Assembly (NCBI GenBank): GCA_900755035.1
Contig: CAAEEZ010000017.1
Coordinates: 310,001-374,000 of the forward strand
Reading direction: 5' to 3'
DNA from: Clostridia bacterium
GTDB lineage: Bacteria; Bacillota; Clostridia; Christensenellales; CAAEEZ01
DNA: 64,000 nucleotides
The notes beneath the pieces were generated by a model that saw only the letters and a list, made by a program, of their open reading frames with translations, was not told where the DNA came from and made no database searches. Positions 18,158 to 27,005 of this stretch are shown one piece after another. Each line of letters opens with the position of its first letter. The first letter of the stretch is position 1. Both the position numbers and the translations under genes were made by a program.

Positions 18158-19542
18158 ATATCCCTCCTAAAATAGTTTTTTGCATTTTCATAACAAATAT
18201 TACAAATCAATTTATTTAGTTCTCTCTCGTCGCTTGGGTATTCTCCTCTTTCTACGAATTCGCCTATTTGACTGCACAAAATTCGTCTAAAATAGTCGTG
18301 CCTTGCGTATGACGTAAAACTTCTACTATCGGTTAGCATACCGTTAAATAGCCCTAGTCCACCCTGTGTAGCAATCACTTTTAATTGCTCCTTTATGCCG
18401 TAATAGTTATCGGCAAACCACCACGCTGCGCCAAGTTGCACCCTGCCTCTCGTCTTTCCGTTAAACGCTCCTAGCACGGTAGCAATAGCGTAAGATGCGT
18501 TTTGATTAAGCGTATACACTATCGTTTTAGGTAGTTCGTCCGTCTTTGCCACTTCGCTTAGTAACTTATATAGCCCTACTACGCTTACCGTATCGTTTGA
18601 CGCATCACAGCCTACGTCTGCACCTAGTCTAGAATATAACCTTTCGTTAAGGTTGCGAATTACGCCCGAGTGCATTTGCATAACTACGCCACGTTTATTT
18701 AACTCTTTTGCAAGCGTAGTAATTAAGTAAAATTGATAACTTTCTATATCTTCTTTACTTAGCGTATTACCTAGTACTGCGTTGTCAAACGCCATTATTG
18801 CGCCTTCTTTACCAAAATAATTTATTGGAAAATCGTTAAACGACATATCCACGGCAACTGCGCCCTTGCTAACGAAATAGTCAAGCCTAATAGTTAAAGC
18901 AGTAAGTAAATTATCTAAATTTTTAATATTAACGCCACTTACTTCTTCTAGTTTTTTTACGTAACTTGCATAGCCCCCGTCGTTTATTTGTAAAACTTTA
19001 TCTATTCTAAGCGACGGCAATACCTTTACGCCAAAATCCTTCAATTTGTCGTGATACTCTAAATCGTCTACGGGGTCGTCGGTAGTAATCACCGTTTCCA
19101 CTTTCGACCTTTCTAACAACTTCCTTGCCGAAAATTCTCCGCCACTCATTTTTTGCAAAGTTTTTTCCCATATCTCTTCGGCGTTTTCTTCGTTAAGCGG
19201 TAAATCTATATCGAAATACGTTTTTAGTTCTAGGCTTGCCCACTGATAAACGGGATTACCTATAAAACTTGGCATACATCTACAAAACGCAAAAAATTTC
19301 TCCTTATCGGTAGCATCGCCCGTAACGTACCTTTCCTCTATACCATAAGCACGCATTACTCTCCACTTGTAGTGGTCGCCATGTAGCCACAACTTCGTTA
19401 TATTGTCAAAATCCTTGTCATAGTATATCTCCTTAGGACTTAGGTGGCAATGATAATCGAAAATGGGCAAATCCTTCGCTATTTCGTACAATTTTTTTGC
19501 AGTTTCGTTTTCTAAATACACGTTTTCTAAGTTCAAATTCAT
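18154..19542 (-). CDS. uxaC: Glucuronate (uronate) isomerase
   Basis: A 462-residue amidohydrolase-fold enzyme that isomerises D-glucuronate to D-fructuronate (or galacturonate to tagaturonate). It shows the metal motif FDYHCHLSPKEI, the LWLHGDHYKWR segment, TTDDP and the C-terminal SYARHDYFRRIL. It is the first gene of the seven-gene operon, with GGAGAT before the ATG and a promoter at 19566-19594. Length matches E. coli UxaC (470). Confidence 0.96.
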   Translation of the reverse strand: MNLNLENVYLENETAKKLYEIAKDLPIFDYHCHLSPKEIYYDKDFDNITKLWLHGDHYKWRVMRAYGIEERYVTGDATDKEKFFAFCRCMPSFIGNPVYQWASLELKTYFDIDLPLNEENAEEIWEKTLQKMSGGEFSARKLLERSKVETVITTDDPVDDLEYHDKLKDFGVKVLPSLRIDKVLQINDGGYASYVKKLEEVSGVNIKNLDNLLTALTIRLDYFVSKGAVAVDMSFNDFPINYFGKEGAIMAFDNAVLGNTLSKEDIESYQFYLITTLAKELNKRGVVMQMHSGVIRNLNERLYSRLGADVGCDASNDTVSVVGLYKLLSEVAKTDELPKTIVYTLNQNASYAIATVLGAFNGKTRGRVQLGAAWWFADNYYGIKEQLKVIATQGGLGLFNGMLTDSRSFTSYARHDYFRRILCSQIGEFVERGEYPSDERELNKLICNICYENAKNYFRRDI

Positions 19543-19565
19543 AGTATCTCCTATCCTACACCGAA

Positions 19566-19594
19566 ATTATAATTCCCAAATTTTGCTAAGTAAA
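19566..19594 (-). promoter_or_regulatory. Promoter of the hexuronide operon
   Basis: Minus-strand -35 TTTACT (19594-19589) and -10 TATAAT (19571-19566) with a 17-base spacer, 24 bases before the uxaC start. One of the three TTGCTA repeats lies within the spacer against the -35, fitting control by the divergent AraC-type regulator. Confidence 0.65.
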
Positions 19595-19630
19595 TTGATA
19601 AAATTGCTAAAAAACTTGCAAAAGTTGCTA
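19583..19630. promoter_or_regulatory. Three direct repeats with 21-bp period: probable AraC-type operator
   Basis: TTGCTA occurs at 19583-19588, 19604-19609 and 19625-19630, exactly 21 bp apart each time and each preceded by an A-rich stretch. AraC-family proteins bind direct repeats with about two-helical-turn spacing. The array lies between uxaC and the araC-type gene, touching the -35 of uxaC at one end and the regulator start at the other. Confidence 0.65.
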
Positions 19631-20514
19631 TGATCCATTATTATGTATATATGAAATTACCACAAACCACAAGTTGGAAATCAACACAACTGATGTCAAC
19701 CAAAAAATATGAACTTAACTTTTACAAGGACAAAGATTTTAAGACGGTGTCCTTGCATTCACACGACTTTTACGAACTTTATTACTTCGTAAACGGCTCT
19801 GCAACCTACATCATAGAAAGTGGTCACTACAAATTATTGCCGGGCGACGTACTTATTATTCCGCCTAAAAAACTGCATCAACTAGATATTTACGACAGCG
19901 AGCAAGAATACGAACGTATCGTTTTGTGGCTTAATCCTTCGTACGTTAAAAAACTATCCACTTCAAAAACAAACCTTGCGAAAGCCTTTGTGGAAGTAAC
20001 GGAAAATCAAAATTATTTAATACGAAACGCCAACTACTCTAAAACGTTGTTTGACGTACTAACAAAACTATCAGCCTGCTCTAAAAGTAACGATTTCGGC
20101 GCAGATATAGAGGAAGAAAACGTACTAAAAACTTTGCTAATCTTACTATATAAAATTTTAGTACGTGGTGGCTTTTCAAAACCCGAAACAAACGAAACGG
20201 TAAAAAAAGTAGTAGACTACATCGAAACGCACCTAGGCGATAAACTCACCCTAGATTTACTAGCCGAAAAAGCGTTCGTTAGCAAGTACTATTTAGCGCA
20301 CGTTTTCAAAGAGGAAACGAACACTTCGCCACACAAATACATACTAAAAAGAAAACTAATATTAGCCAAAGAACTAATCGAACAAGGCACGCCAAGCAAC
20401 GAAGTGTACGAAAAATGTGGTTTTGTAGACTACACTCACTTCCTACGTGCTTTTAAGCTAGAATACGGCATGACCCCCACCGAGTACAAGAACATAAGCA
20501 AAATACTAAACTAA
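19630..20514 (+). CDS. AraC-family regulator of the hexuronide operon
   Basis: A 294-residue regulator with an N-terminal cupin sugar-sensing domain (about 35-110: SLHSHDFYELYYFVNG, LLPGDVLIIPPKKLHQ) and a C-terminal double HTH (about 195-290: KLTLDLLAEKAFVSKYYLA, then FVDYTHFLRAFKLEYG, TPTEYK). It diverges from uxaC and probably activates the operon in response to a hexuronate or glucuronide. Neither candidate start has a Shine-Dalgarno. ATG 19651 is a plausible alternative because a TATGAT box overlaps the first ATG; the protein would then be 287 residues. Confidence 0.88.
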   Translation: MIHYYVYMKLPQTTSWKSTQLMSTKKYELNFYKDKDFKTVSLHSHDFYELYYFVNGSATYIIESGHYKLLPGDVLIIPPKKLHQLDIYDSEQEYERIVLWLNPSYVKKLSTSKTNLAKAFVEVTENQNYLIRNANYSKTLFDVLTKLSACSKSNDFGADIEEENVLKTLLILLYKILVRGGFSKPETNETVKKVVDYIETHLGDKLTLDLLAEKAFVSKYYLAHVFKEETNTSPHKYILKRKLILAKELIEQGTPSNEVYEKCGFVDYTHFLRAFKLEYGMTPTEYKNISKILN

Positions 20515-20530
20515 ATTACACGTGCTTTAT

Positions 20531-20560
20531 AAAAAACCTAGGCAAAACTAGGTTTTATAT
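20531..20560 (+). terminator. Terminator of the AraC-type gene
   Basis: A 9-bp stem AAAACCTAG (20533-20541) / CTAGGTTTT (20548-20556), then TATATTTATT. Confidence 0.75.
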
Positions 20561-20638
20561 TTATTCTACTATATATTATATACGCAAATATTGAACTTTT
20601 CTTTTTTATTTAATATACTTATTTTAAGCGAGGATATT

Positions 20639-21277
20639 ATGAAAAAGAACAATAAAAGAAATTTAGCAAACCACCTTAACAGCGTAAAGGAATTATTACT
20701 AAGCGACGAACAAGTGCTATGGGAAGCAAAACCTAAAAAAAGCGCGTACATTCTTTCAGCAATTATCAAGATGATGCCCATTGCAATTCTATGGATAATT
20801 TTTGATACGTTTTTCATAATGTCAATAATAAAAATTATGGGAACTTTCCCTTGGTTTTTATGGCTATTTTTTGCCGCGCACCTTATCCCAGTGTGGATAT
20901 GGATAGCAAACATCGTAAAATCTGTTTTAGAAATTAAAAATATCGAGTACTTGGCAACCGATAAGCGTTTAATCGTAAAAAGAGGGGTAATAGCGGACGT
21001 AATTAACGTAAGTTACGCCGACGTTACGTCAATAGACTTAAAAGTTGGACTAATAGACAAAATACTTGGCGTTGGCGACTTATACGTGGATACGAAATCG
21101 CAAGACGTTATACTTAGCGACGTTCAAAACCCGTACAAAGTAGTAAACGAATTGCAACAAATTGCTTTCACTAGCAAAAACGACGTATACTTCCCTAACG
21201 CAATAAGGGAGCAATATGCCAAAACTCCACTGCAAAAAACTGACGAAAAAAGCAATATCTTCAAAAATGAAGAATAA
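20639..21277 (+). CDS. PH-domain (bPH2, YdbT-like) membrane protein
   Basis: A 212-residue protein. After a basic N-terminus with the opening LLSDEQVLWEAKPKK come two hydrophobic segments (about 40-65 and 75-100). A bacterial pleckstrin-homology domain follows (IEYLATDKRLIVKRGVI, DVTSIDLKVGLIDKILGVGDLYVDT), then a hydrophilic tail. Function of these proteins is poorly known; they are membrane-associated. The start at 20639 has GAGGATATT before it, whereas the frame opens at 20591 without one. A decayed gene of the same domain family lies at 28503-28854. Confidence 0.82.
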   Translation: MKKNNKRNLANHLNSVKELLLSDEQVLWEAKPKKSAYILSAIIKMMPIAILWIIFDTFFIMSIIKIMGTFPWFLWLFFAAHLIPVWIWIANIVKSVLEIKNIEYLATDKRLIVKRGVIADVINVSYADVTSIDLKVGLIDKILGVGDLYVDTKSQDVILSDVQNPYKVVNELQQIAFTSKNDVYFPNAIREQYAKTPLQKTDEKSNIFKNEE

Positions 21278-21426
21278 TACGCAAACCATTATTTATTAAC
21301 GTGGCAAACGTTCCATTTATAACACACCTAATCATTGCAGTTTTATGCAAAATATATTAGTATATTATACGAGATTTTACTCATGTATGAATATTAGAAT
21401 TAATACAAAATATCACTAATTCTAAA

Positions 21427-21540
21427 TTATTTATCAGAAGTATTACTATTTCTAAATTCTTGCATAATTGTTTCAATTTTATCAATTTGCAAATTAACTA
21501 TATTTTTAGCTCTACAGAATTGTTCAATATTTTCTTTTGA
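21427..21540 (-). pseudogene. Out-of-frame 3' tail of the AbiH-like gene
   Basis: After the AbiH-like frame meets a stop at 21524, the +1 frame continues without interruption for 37 codons (SKENIEQFCRAKN... to a TAA at 21429-21427). Joined at TATTTT/TCA it extends the AbiH fold in a natural way (...KWHFSYF-SKENIEQF). A one-base gain in or beside the TTTT run at about 21540-21545 would explain it. It could be a true mutation or a sequencing error. Confidence 0.6.
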
Positions 21541-22369
21541 CAAAATATGAAAAATGCCACTTAGTCGTGCGCGGGAGAAGTTTATGTAATTTAAAAAAAT
21601 ATGGAAGATCAATTTCCACTAAAGAATGACCTAAAACATAAACATCTCTAATGTCGTTTATATCGGGTATATTTCGTTTTATATAATTTTCAACTCTACA
21701 CCAATGTTTATTTGTATCTTTATATGAAATATTTAATAGTGAATATATAATATGTGATTCGAGCATTCTTCCATTAGCAGCCCATATTGGAAGTTCTGGA
21801 TCACTTATTTTATAACCATGCCCAAACACTATAGATTCTTCTTTTTGTGCTGTACCATGAATATGAATAATATTTCCTCTGTCCACTCCAAATCTTTTAT
21901 TTATCGTATCTGTATAATTAAAGTTAATAAATACACTATTTCCAAAATTATATAATAATTTATTTGATTGTATTTTAATAGAAGAAATCCATTTACAGAA
22001 TAACTTTCTTATTATTATATATGCATCTTGTAAATCATTATACAAATCATATATATCATCATTTTCCTTACCATATGCCGTTAATATTTGATCGTGATCC
22101 AATAAACTCAGTGAACTTTCAAAATCATTCCAAAAAATTTCATCTTTGGACATAATTTCATTACAATTTATCAATTCATAAAACAAATCAAATTTTGTAT
22201 AAAGAATATTATCTGTAGAAACTATAAAGTTTATATCTAAGTCTATTGAAAATTGTTTTTTATTTTGTTCATAATATTTTTTAAAATCAACATAACTAGT
22301 TGGTAAACCTTGCCAAAGATCGAATCCGTTACCTATAATAATAATTTTTTCGACCTTTGTTTTACTCAT
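21524..22369 (-). CDS. AbiH-like phage abortive-infection protein, probably frameshifted near its end
   Basis: A 281-residue protein of the AbiH type. The diagnostic opening IIIGNGFDLWQGLPTSYVDF occurs near the N-terminus, followed by FINFNYTDTI, IHIHGTAQ, VFGHGY and the C-terminal YVLGHSLVEIDLPYF. AbiH proteins block phage multiplication by an unresolved mechanism. The start at 22369 gives 6 bases to GGAG; ATG 22372 is an alternative. Tyr, Asp and Asn codons are mostly T-ending, unlike neighbouring genes, which suggests recent acquisition. The frame stops early after WHFSYF while the expected tail continues in the next frame. Confidence 0.8.
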   Translation of the reverse strand: MSKTKVEKIIIIGNGFDLWQGLPTSYVDFKKYYEQNKKQFSIDLDINFIVSTDNILYTKFDLFYELINCNEIMSKDEIFWNDFESSLSLLDHDQILTAYGKENDDIYDLYNDLQDAYIIIRKLFCKWISSIKIQSNKLLYNFGNSVFINFNYTDTINKRFGVDRGNIIHIHGTAQKEESIVFGHGYKISDPELPIWAANGRMLESHIIYSLLNISYKDTNKHWCRVENYIKRNIPDINDIRDVYVLGHSLVEIDLPYFFKLHKLLPRTTKWHFSYFVKRKY

Positions 22370-22592
22370 CATATGCTCCTTATTTTTATCATTCTATTTG
22401 TTTTAATACTAGTCTTTTTGCATTATAGCATAATACATAACAAATTAATGAATAAAATCACAATGATTTTCTACAAAAAATCATATAAGACACACTCATT
22501 AAAACTTAATTGCCCCTCATTTTAGGTAGTTACTCAACGATATAGTACGGAACAAACATATTATATCATATTTTAATTGCAACATAATACTA

Positions 22593-22621
22593 TTGACTTA
22601 TCAATACGATTTTATTATAAT
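22593..22621 (+). promoter_or_regulatory. Promoter of the zinc-ribbon membrane protein gene
   Basis: TTGACT (22593-22598), 17-base spacer, TATAAT (22616-22621), 35 bases before the start at 22656. Confidence 0.8.
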
Positions 22622-22655
22622 TAGTTTAATTAACAAAAGTTAAATGGGTGAGATT

Positions 22656-24488
22656 ATGAATTGTAAAAAATGTGGAGCAAATTTACCAGACGACGCCGAA
22701 TTTTGCGCCTTTTGTGGAACTAAAATAGTTAAAGAAAAGTACTGCCCTAAATGTGGCTATAAATGTGCAGAAAACTATTTATATTGCCTAAAATGCGGGT
22801 ACAAATTTGAAGAAAACCCTGCTACTGCTAGTAATGAAACCAGGTTTGTTTCACCAAGAATTATAAACAACAAAGCACAAAATTTATCAGGCGAACGACC
22901 TGCAAAAAACGTGATAAAAAACGTTGCCACTTTTGCAAAGCGTAAAAAAAGCGTACTTATCAGTATTGTTTGTTTTATGCTATCTTTAATGATATTCGTC
23001 AGTTCGTTTTTCGGCGTAGTCACAGTAAATATGTCGGAAGATTTGCTTAATATTACAGGTGATACGAATATTCATCTAGCACGCAATATAAACGCAGACC
23101 TATCTTCAATAGATTTGATTAAGTACTCTTTATTTGCAATATCTCTTGATGAAGAAAAAGCAAATAATCTAAAAAATGAGTACGACACAGAACTAAACAG
23201 ACTAACTACCGAATTTGCATTAGCTATTGCTCCTTACGTATCGGTAACGACAGACGGCACTAGTTATCTAAGTAAAAAAGGCTGCGAAAAGGCAGAAGAA
23301 TTTTTGCAAAATACGGATTTCTTGCTTGTAGCACTTAATAGTACTTACTTATATAGCGTATTAGGAACGGACACAATAAATATCTCCACTAGTAGTATTG
23401 GCGTACCACTAAAAACGGCTGGCATTTTCGCATTACTAACGATAATCGCATCGGGAATTACTCTCGTTGTATCTATATTAGCAATATTTAGAAAAAACGC
23501 AAAAGGACTAAACGTATTACTTGCATTTACCTTTATACTTTCTATAATTGCAACTTCCCTTGCCGCCTACGAAAAAGACGTTACTATGGGCGCAGCGTAT
23601 ATATTTATTATGGTAATATTCGCATTATACTACGTAGTAAATATGGCGGTTAAGATTATCAGCGAAAAACAAATCAGCCTAGGTACTGCCCTTTCTAAAT
23701 CAGCCGTTATCGTTTCGTCAATAGTGGCGCTAGCTATGTTCACTAGCCCCGTTATAAACGTATCTGTCAAATCTAACGACTTTGCTAATACTAATTTTGA
23801 ATATACGTACGATTACACGCATTTTGAAATTTGCGACAGCGTATTCCCACAAATACCTTTCGACCAACGTGAAAGTGGCATGGACTATAACGACAGCATA
23901 GAAGAACTTTTAGGTAAAGAAGATGTAACCCCATTAGAACTTAAAATGTATCTAGGATTAAATAGAATACTGCAAAATAAGGCGATGGCAACGTCAACTT
24001 CTGTGCTTGCATTATTCATACCAATAATGTCTATGCTTTCTTTGTTTACGATTGCATTTCTATTTGCAGTAAACGTTGCAACGAATAAACATACCAAATT
24101 GTTCAACTGTATTACGCTCGTTATTATCACCGCATTTCTGTTAGTATCTATCGTTATTTGTTATTCGCTTCCGGGACTAATAGCAAGCATAGCGACCTTC
24201 TCGTTCTCGGCAGGCATAGGACTAATCGTACAACTCGTATTTGCTTGCATTGCCCTTGTAGCCAGCATTATAGCACTTTTTATGGACAAATACGTTTTTG
24301 CCTTTGGTAAAAAAGTGCAAACCACTACTATTACTTCACTTGCTAACAATACGATTAGCGAAAAAAACGTAGCACAAGAAAACGATTTAACCACTACTCC
24401 ACTTGAACAAAACGCTAGCCAAGTAGTAAAAAATCAACAGCCAAACGATACGGATGCTTCCACGCCTAACGACCTAGCAAACGACTAA
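22656..24488 (+). CDS. Zinc-ribbon multi-pass membrane protein of unknown function
   Basis: A 610-residue protein. Two N-terminal zinc ribbons use C3-C6-C17-C20 (CKKCGANLPDDAEFCAFCG) and C30-C33-C44-C47. Then comes one hydrophobic segment near residue 105 and an extracytoplasmic stretch to about 245. About eight more membrane segments follow, interrupted by a second hydrophilic loop around 370-430, and the protein ends in an Asn/Thr/Asp-rich tail. No catalytic motif is visible. The start at 22656 follows GGGTGAG; the frame opens 12 bases earlier. I do not recognise a specific family beyond the zinc-ribbon heads. Confidence 0.8.
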   Translation: MNCKKCGANLPDDAEFCAFCGTKIVKEKYCPKCGYKCAENYLYCLKCGYKFEENPATASNETRFVSPRIINNKAQNLSGERPAKNVIKNVATFAKRKKSVLISIVCFMLSLMIFVSSFFGVVTVNMSEDLLNITGDTNIHLARNINADLSSIDLIKYSLFAISLDEEKANNLKNEYDTELNRLTTEFALAIAPYVSVTTDGTSYLSKKGCEKAEEFLQNTDFLLVALNSTYLYSVLGTDTINISTSSIGVPLKTAGIFALLTIIASGITLVVSILAIFRKNAKGLNVLLAFTFILSIIATSLAAYEKDVTMGAAYIFIMVIFALYYVVNMAVKIISEKQISLGTALSKSAVIVSSIVALAMFTSPVINVSVKSNDFANTNFEYTYDYTHFEICDSVFPQIPFDQRESGMDYNDSIEELLGKEDVTPLELKMYLGLNRILQNKAMATSTSVLALFIPIMSMLSLFTIAFLFAVNVATNKHTKLFNCITLVIITAFLLVSIVICYSLPGLIASIATFSFSAGIGLIVQLVFACIALVASIIALFMDKYVFAFGKKVQTTTITSLANNTISEKNVAQENDLTTTPLEQNASQVVKNQQPNDTDASTPNDLAND

Positions 24489-24510
24489 ATAGCCTTATGC
24501 ACCGTTAGTT

Positions 24511-24556
24511 TTTACACTTATACTTACACTTATACTTACACTTATGCTTACACTTA
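24511..24556 (+). repeat. 12-bp tandem repeat, about 3.8 copies
   Basis: Units related to CTTACACTTATA follow each other at 24511, 24523, 24535 and 24547; each is itself two near-identical 6-mers (CTTACA, CTTATA). It lies between the zinc-ribbon gene stop and the tRNA-Ser terminator. Confidence 0.85.
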
Positions 24557-24633
24557 AAAATATTTTTTGAAACGAAAAAGCACAAAAAAACCATTAAAAA
24601 AGGGCAAAAAAGGGCTAAAAAACATAAAAAAGA

Positions 24634-24664
24634 AACAAAAAAAGCCCTTTTTTAAGGGCTTTTC
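24634..24664 (-). terminator. Terminator of tRNA-Ser (possibly also of the opposing gene)
   Basis: The stem AAAGCCCTT (24641-24649) / AAGGGCTTT (24654-24662) has a run of A on its left, which is a seven-T tract on the minus strand, just after the tRNA 3' end. Confidence 0.85.
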
Positions 24665-24671
24665 AAGGGTT

Positions 24672-24760
24672 TGGCGGAGGAATAGGGATTTGAACCCCAG
24701 GAGGCTATTAACCTCAACGGTTTTCAAGACCGCCGCATTCAGCCGCTCTGCCATTCCTCC
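24672..24760 (-). tRNA. tRNA-Ser (anticodon TGA)
   Basis: On the minus strand an 89-nt class II tRNA starts GGAGGAATGGCAGAG. Anticodon loop CTTGAAA gives anticodon TGA. A long variable arm (GAGGTTAATAGCCTC) follows, then the T arm GGGGTTCAAATCCC, acceptor end CCTCC, discriminator G and an encoded CCA. Confidence 0.95.
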
Positions 24761-24844
24761 ATACGACTGATAAAGCATTAGTAGTATAACAAAAAATGCG
24801 TGCAGTGTCAAACAATTTAGATAAATTTTGCAAAATCGCAGTGG

Positions 24845-24876
24845 AAAAGTAAAAGACAGCCCTAAGGCAGTCTTTT
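24845..24876 (-). terminator. Terminator of the Na/Pi cotransporter gene
   Basis: AAAAGAC-A-GCC pairs with GGC-A-GTCTTTT (24851-24861 / 24866-24876) around one A-A mismatch; it begins at the stop codon and is followed on the minus strand by ACTTTTCC. Confidence 0.65.
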
Positions 24877-26569
24877 ATTTAACGTTTTTTCTTAATTCGT
24901 TTTTAGGTTTGATATTTACGTAACTTTTTATGCTATCGGCAATATTGCACATATGGTCAGCCACTCTTTCTAGGTCGTTTGCCATATTCAAGTAAATTGC
25001 ACCTGCCTCGGCGGAACAAATACCCTCTTTCATTCGTGAAATGTGCTTGTAAGCCATTACTTCCTTTTCCTTGTCCACCACTTCTTCTTTGGTGTCTAGT
25101 TCCTCTTCTAAGGACAAATCCACGTTTGTAAATATTTGCATAGCAAGGTCGTAAACGGTGTCAACGGACGATTTCATTTGTTTCACTTCACTTAACGCCT
25201 TTTCGGATATCGTGGTTTTTTCGTCTATTGCAGTTTGCGTGTATTCGGTGATATTTTCGGCATAGTCGCCTATTCTTTCAAAGTCCGCAACAACGTGGTA
25301 GTAACTACCTATTGCTTTCTTATCGGTAAGCGAAATATCGGAGTTGGATAGCTGAACGATAATTTTAGGAATTTCCTTTGATAAATAGTCTAATTCCTTT
25401 TCCCTTTTCATAATCTCGTCAACCTTTTTGGTATCCAAATTAACGAAACTATCCATAGCCATATCCAAGTTGTTTTTTGCCATCTCGCCCATATTTATTA
25501 TTTCTTTCTTTAAGTAAGATATTGCAATAGGCGGAGTTGACAACATATGTTTTTCAAAAAAGTGTAATCTTGGCTCGTCTGTTTTGACCTCTTTCCCTTT
25601 TTTATCAGGCAATATTTTGCACGACAATTTTACTAATTGCTTCGAGAACGGTAGCAAAACCACGGTTGCAGCAACGTTGAATATCGTGTGCACCATTGCA
25701 ACTTGAAGCGCAATATTACCAGGGAAAGCCGTTTCTATCCAATAACTGAATTTTACGCCTGGAATAAATAGGAAAATCATAAAAGCAATCGTGCCGAAAA
25801 TTTTGATATTTAGGTGAAGTAGCGCCGTCCTTTTTGCGTTAATGCAACCACCAATACTTGCTATTACGGCAGTAACGCACGTACCAATGTTCGAGCCGAT
25901 AATTAGATAAACGCTCTGCTCCAAAGTTAGCATACCGCCAACTGCCATCGTGATAAATATACCACTTGCCGCCGAGCTACTTTGAATAATCGCCGTAAAG
26001 ATGATACCTATCAAAAGAAGCAAGAAAGGATTTGTAACGGTGCTGAATACGTACGAATAATTTTCGCCGATACCCTTCATAGAGTCGCCCATAACGTCAA
26101 GACCAAGGAACAACATTCCTAGACCGACCATAAGGGTGGAAATCTTTTTTACTTTGTCGTTTTTGGAAAACATCAACGCCATTGCGCCTATTCCCGTAAA
26201 GGCTGCAAATAGCGCAGACAAACTGAACGAATTGCTACTAAAACCAATAGCAACTAATTGCGCCGTAATGGTAGTACCGATATTAGCACCAAAAATTATG
26301 CTAGGCACTTGACCAAGCGTCATAAGGCCTGCGTTTACAAAGCCTATCAGCATAACGGTTACGGCCGAACTACTTTGTATTATTGCCGTAGTTACCATTC
26401 CCACGCCAACGCCTACTAATTTATTGCTAGAAATCTTAGAAAACCAACCTTTTATTTGGTTGCCCGCTATGGTTTCCAAGCTGTCGCTCATCATTTTCAT
26501 ACCGTATAGGAAAACGCCAAGCCCCGCAAGCAGTAATAGTATCGCCTCGAATATCTCTAATCCTGTCAT
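24875..26569 (-). CDS. Na/Pi cotransporter family protein with PhoU-like tail
   Basis: A 564-residue membrane protein. Its transport part (about 1-330) has the two inverted-repeat signatures of Na/phosphate cotransporter II proteins, IIQSSSAVTVM and IIQSSSAASG, each with a neighbouring GANIGTT or GSNIGTC. The C-terminal 210 residues form a helical PhoU-like domain (ADFERIGDYAENI; NDLERVADHMCNIAD). It would take up or set levels of phosphate using sodium. AGGAGAGA lies 2-5 bases before the ATG. It is a single-gene unit with its own terminator. Confidence 0.92.
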   Translation of the reverse strand: MTGLEIFEAILLLLAGLGVFLYGMKMMSDSLETIAGNQIKGWFSKISSNKLVGVGVGMVTTAIIQSSSAVTVMLIGFVNAGLMTLGQVPSIIFGANIGTTITAQLVAIGFSSNSFSLSALFAAFTGIGAMALMFSKNDKVKKISTLMVGLGMLFLGLDVMGDSMKGIGENYSYVFSTVTNPFLLLLIGIIFTAIIQSSSAASGIFITMAVGGMLTLEQSVYLIIGSNIGTCVTAVIASIGGCINAKRTALLHLNIKIFGTIAFMIFLFIPGVKFSYWIETAFPGNIALQVAMVHTIFNVAATVVLLPFSKQLVKLSCKILPDKKGKEVKTDEPRLHFFEKHMLSTPPIAISYLKKEIINMGEMAKNNLDMAMDSFVNLDTKKVDEIMKREKELDYLSKEIPKIIVQLSNSDISLTDKKAIGSYYHVVADFERIGDYAENITEYTQTAIDEKTTISEKALSEVKQMKSSVDTVYDLAMQIFTNVDLSLEEELDTKEEVVDKEKEVMAYKHISRMKEGICSAEAGAIYLNMANDLERVADHMCNIADSIKSYVNIKPKNELRKNVK

Positions 26570-26778
26570 ACTCTCTCCTTCTGTATATAATACTAAATGA
26601 CAAAGAAAATATACGAAATATTTACGAAATATTTACCTTCGTATTACAATTATAACATTATGACAAGTCTAATTATAAATTATTTGAAAAAAAAAGTAAA
26701 ACAATCACACCGTATTTTAACGATTTATTATTTTTTCTAAAAAAATGCAAATAAGCACAAATTCCCACTATTAAAGGT

Positions 26779-26807
26779 TTGACAAAAGCAATTATTTTTA
26801 ATATAAT
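26779..26807 (+). promoter_or_regulatory. Promoter of tRNA-Thr
   Basis: Perfect consensus: TTGACA (26779-26784), 17-base spacer, TATAAT (26802-26807), 19 bases before the tRNA 5' end. Confidence 0.9.
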
Positions 26808-26826
26808 GTAACCGTTGCACTAAATT

Positions 26827-26902
<76 letters not shown>

Positions 26903-26908
26903 TAAAAA

Positions 26909-26940
26909 ATACCTTAGACAAATCGTCTAAGGTATTTTTT
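26909..26940 (+). terminator. Terminator of tRNA-Thr
   Basis: An 11-bp stem AATACCTTAGAC / GTCTAAGGTATT followed by six T, starting 7 bases after the tRNA. Confidence 0.9.
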
Positions 26941-27005
26941 ATTACGCTTATTTAACCGTATTTGTGACTAGTAGACACAATCTTCCTCTTAATACACTTT
27001 TTGCT

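Noticed and set aside
24511..24556. Possible CRISPR-like array
   Set aside because: Units are 12 bp and contiguous without spacers; a simple tandem repeat.
24554..24811. Open frames on both strands across tRNA-Ser (for example a 67-residue frame with RRNRDLNPRRLLTS)
   Set aside because: This is the well-known spurious translation of a tRNA-Ser gene and its A-rich terminator, not a protein.
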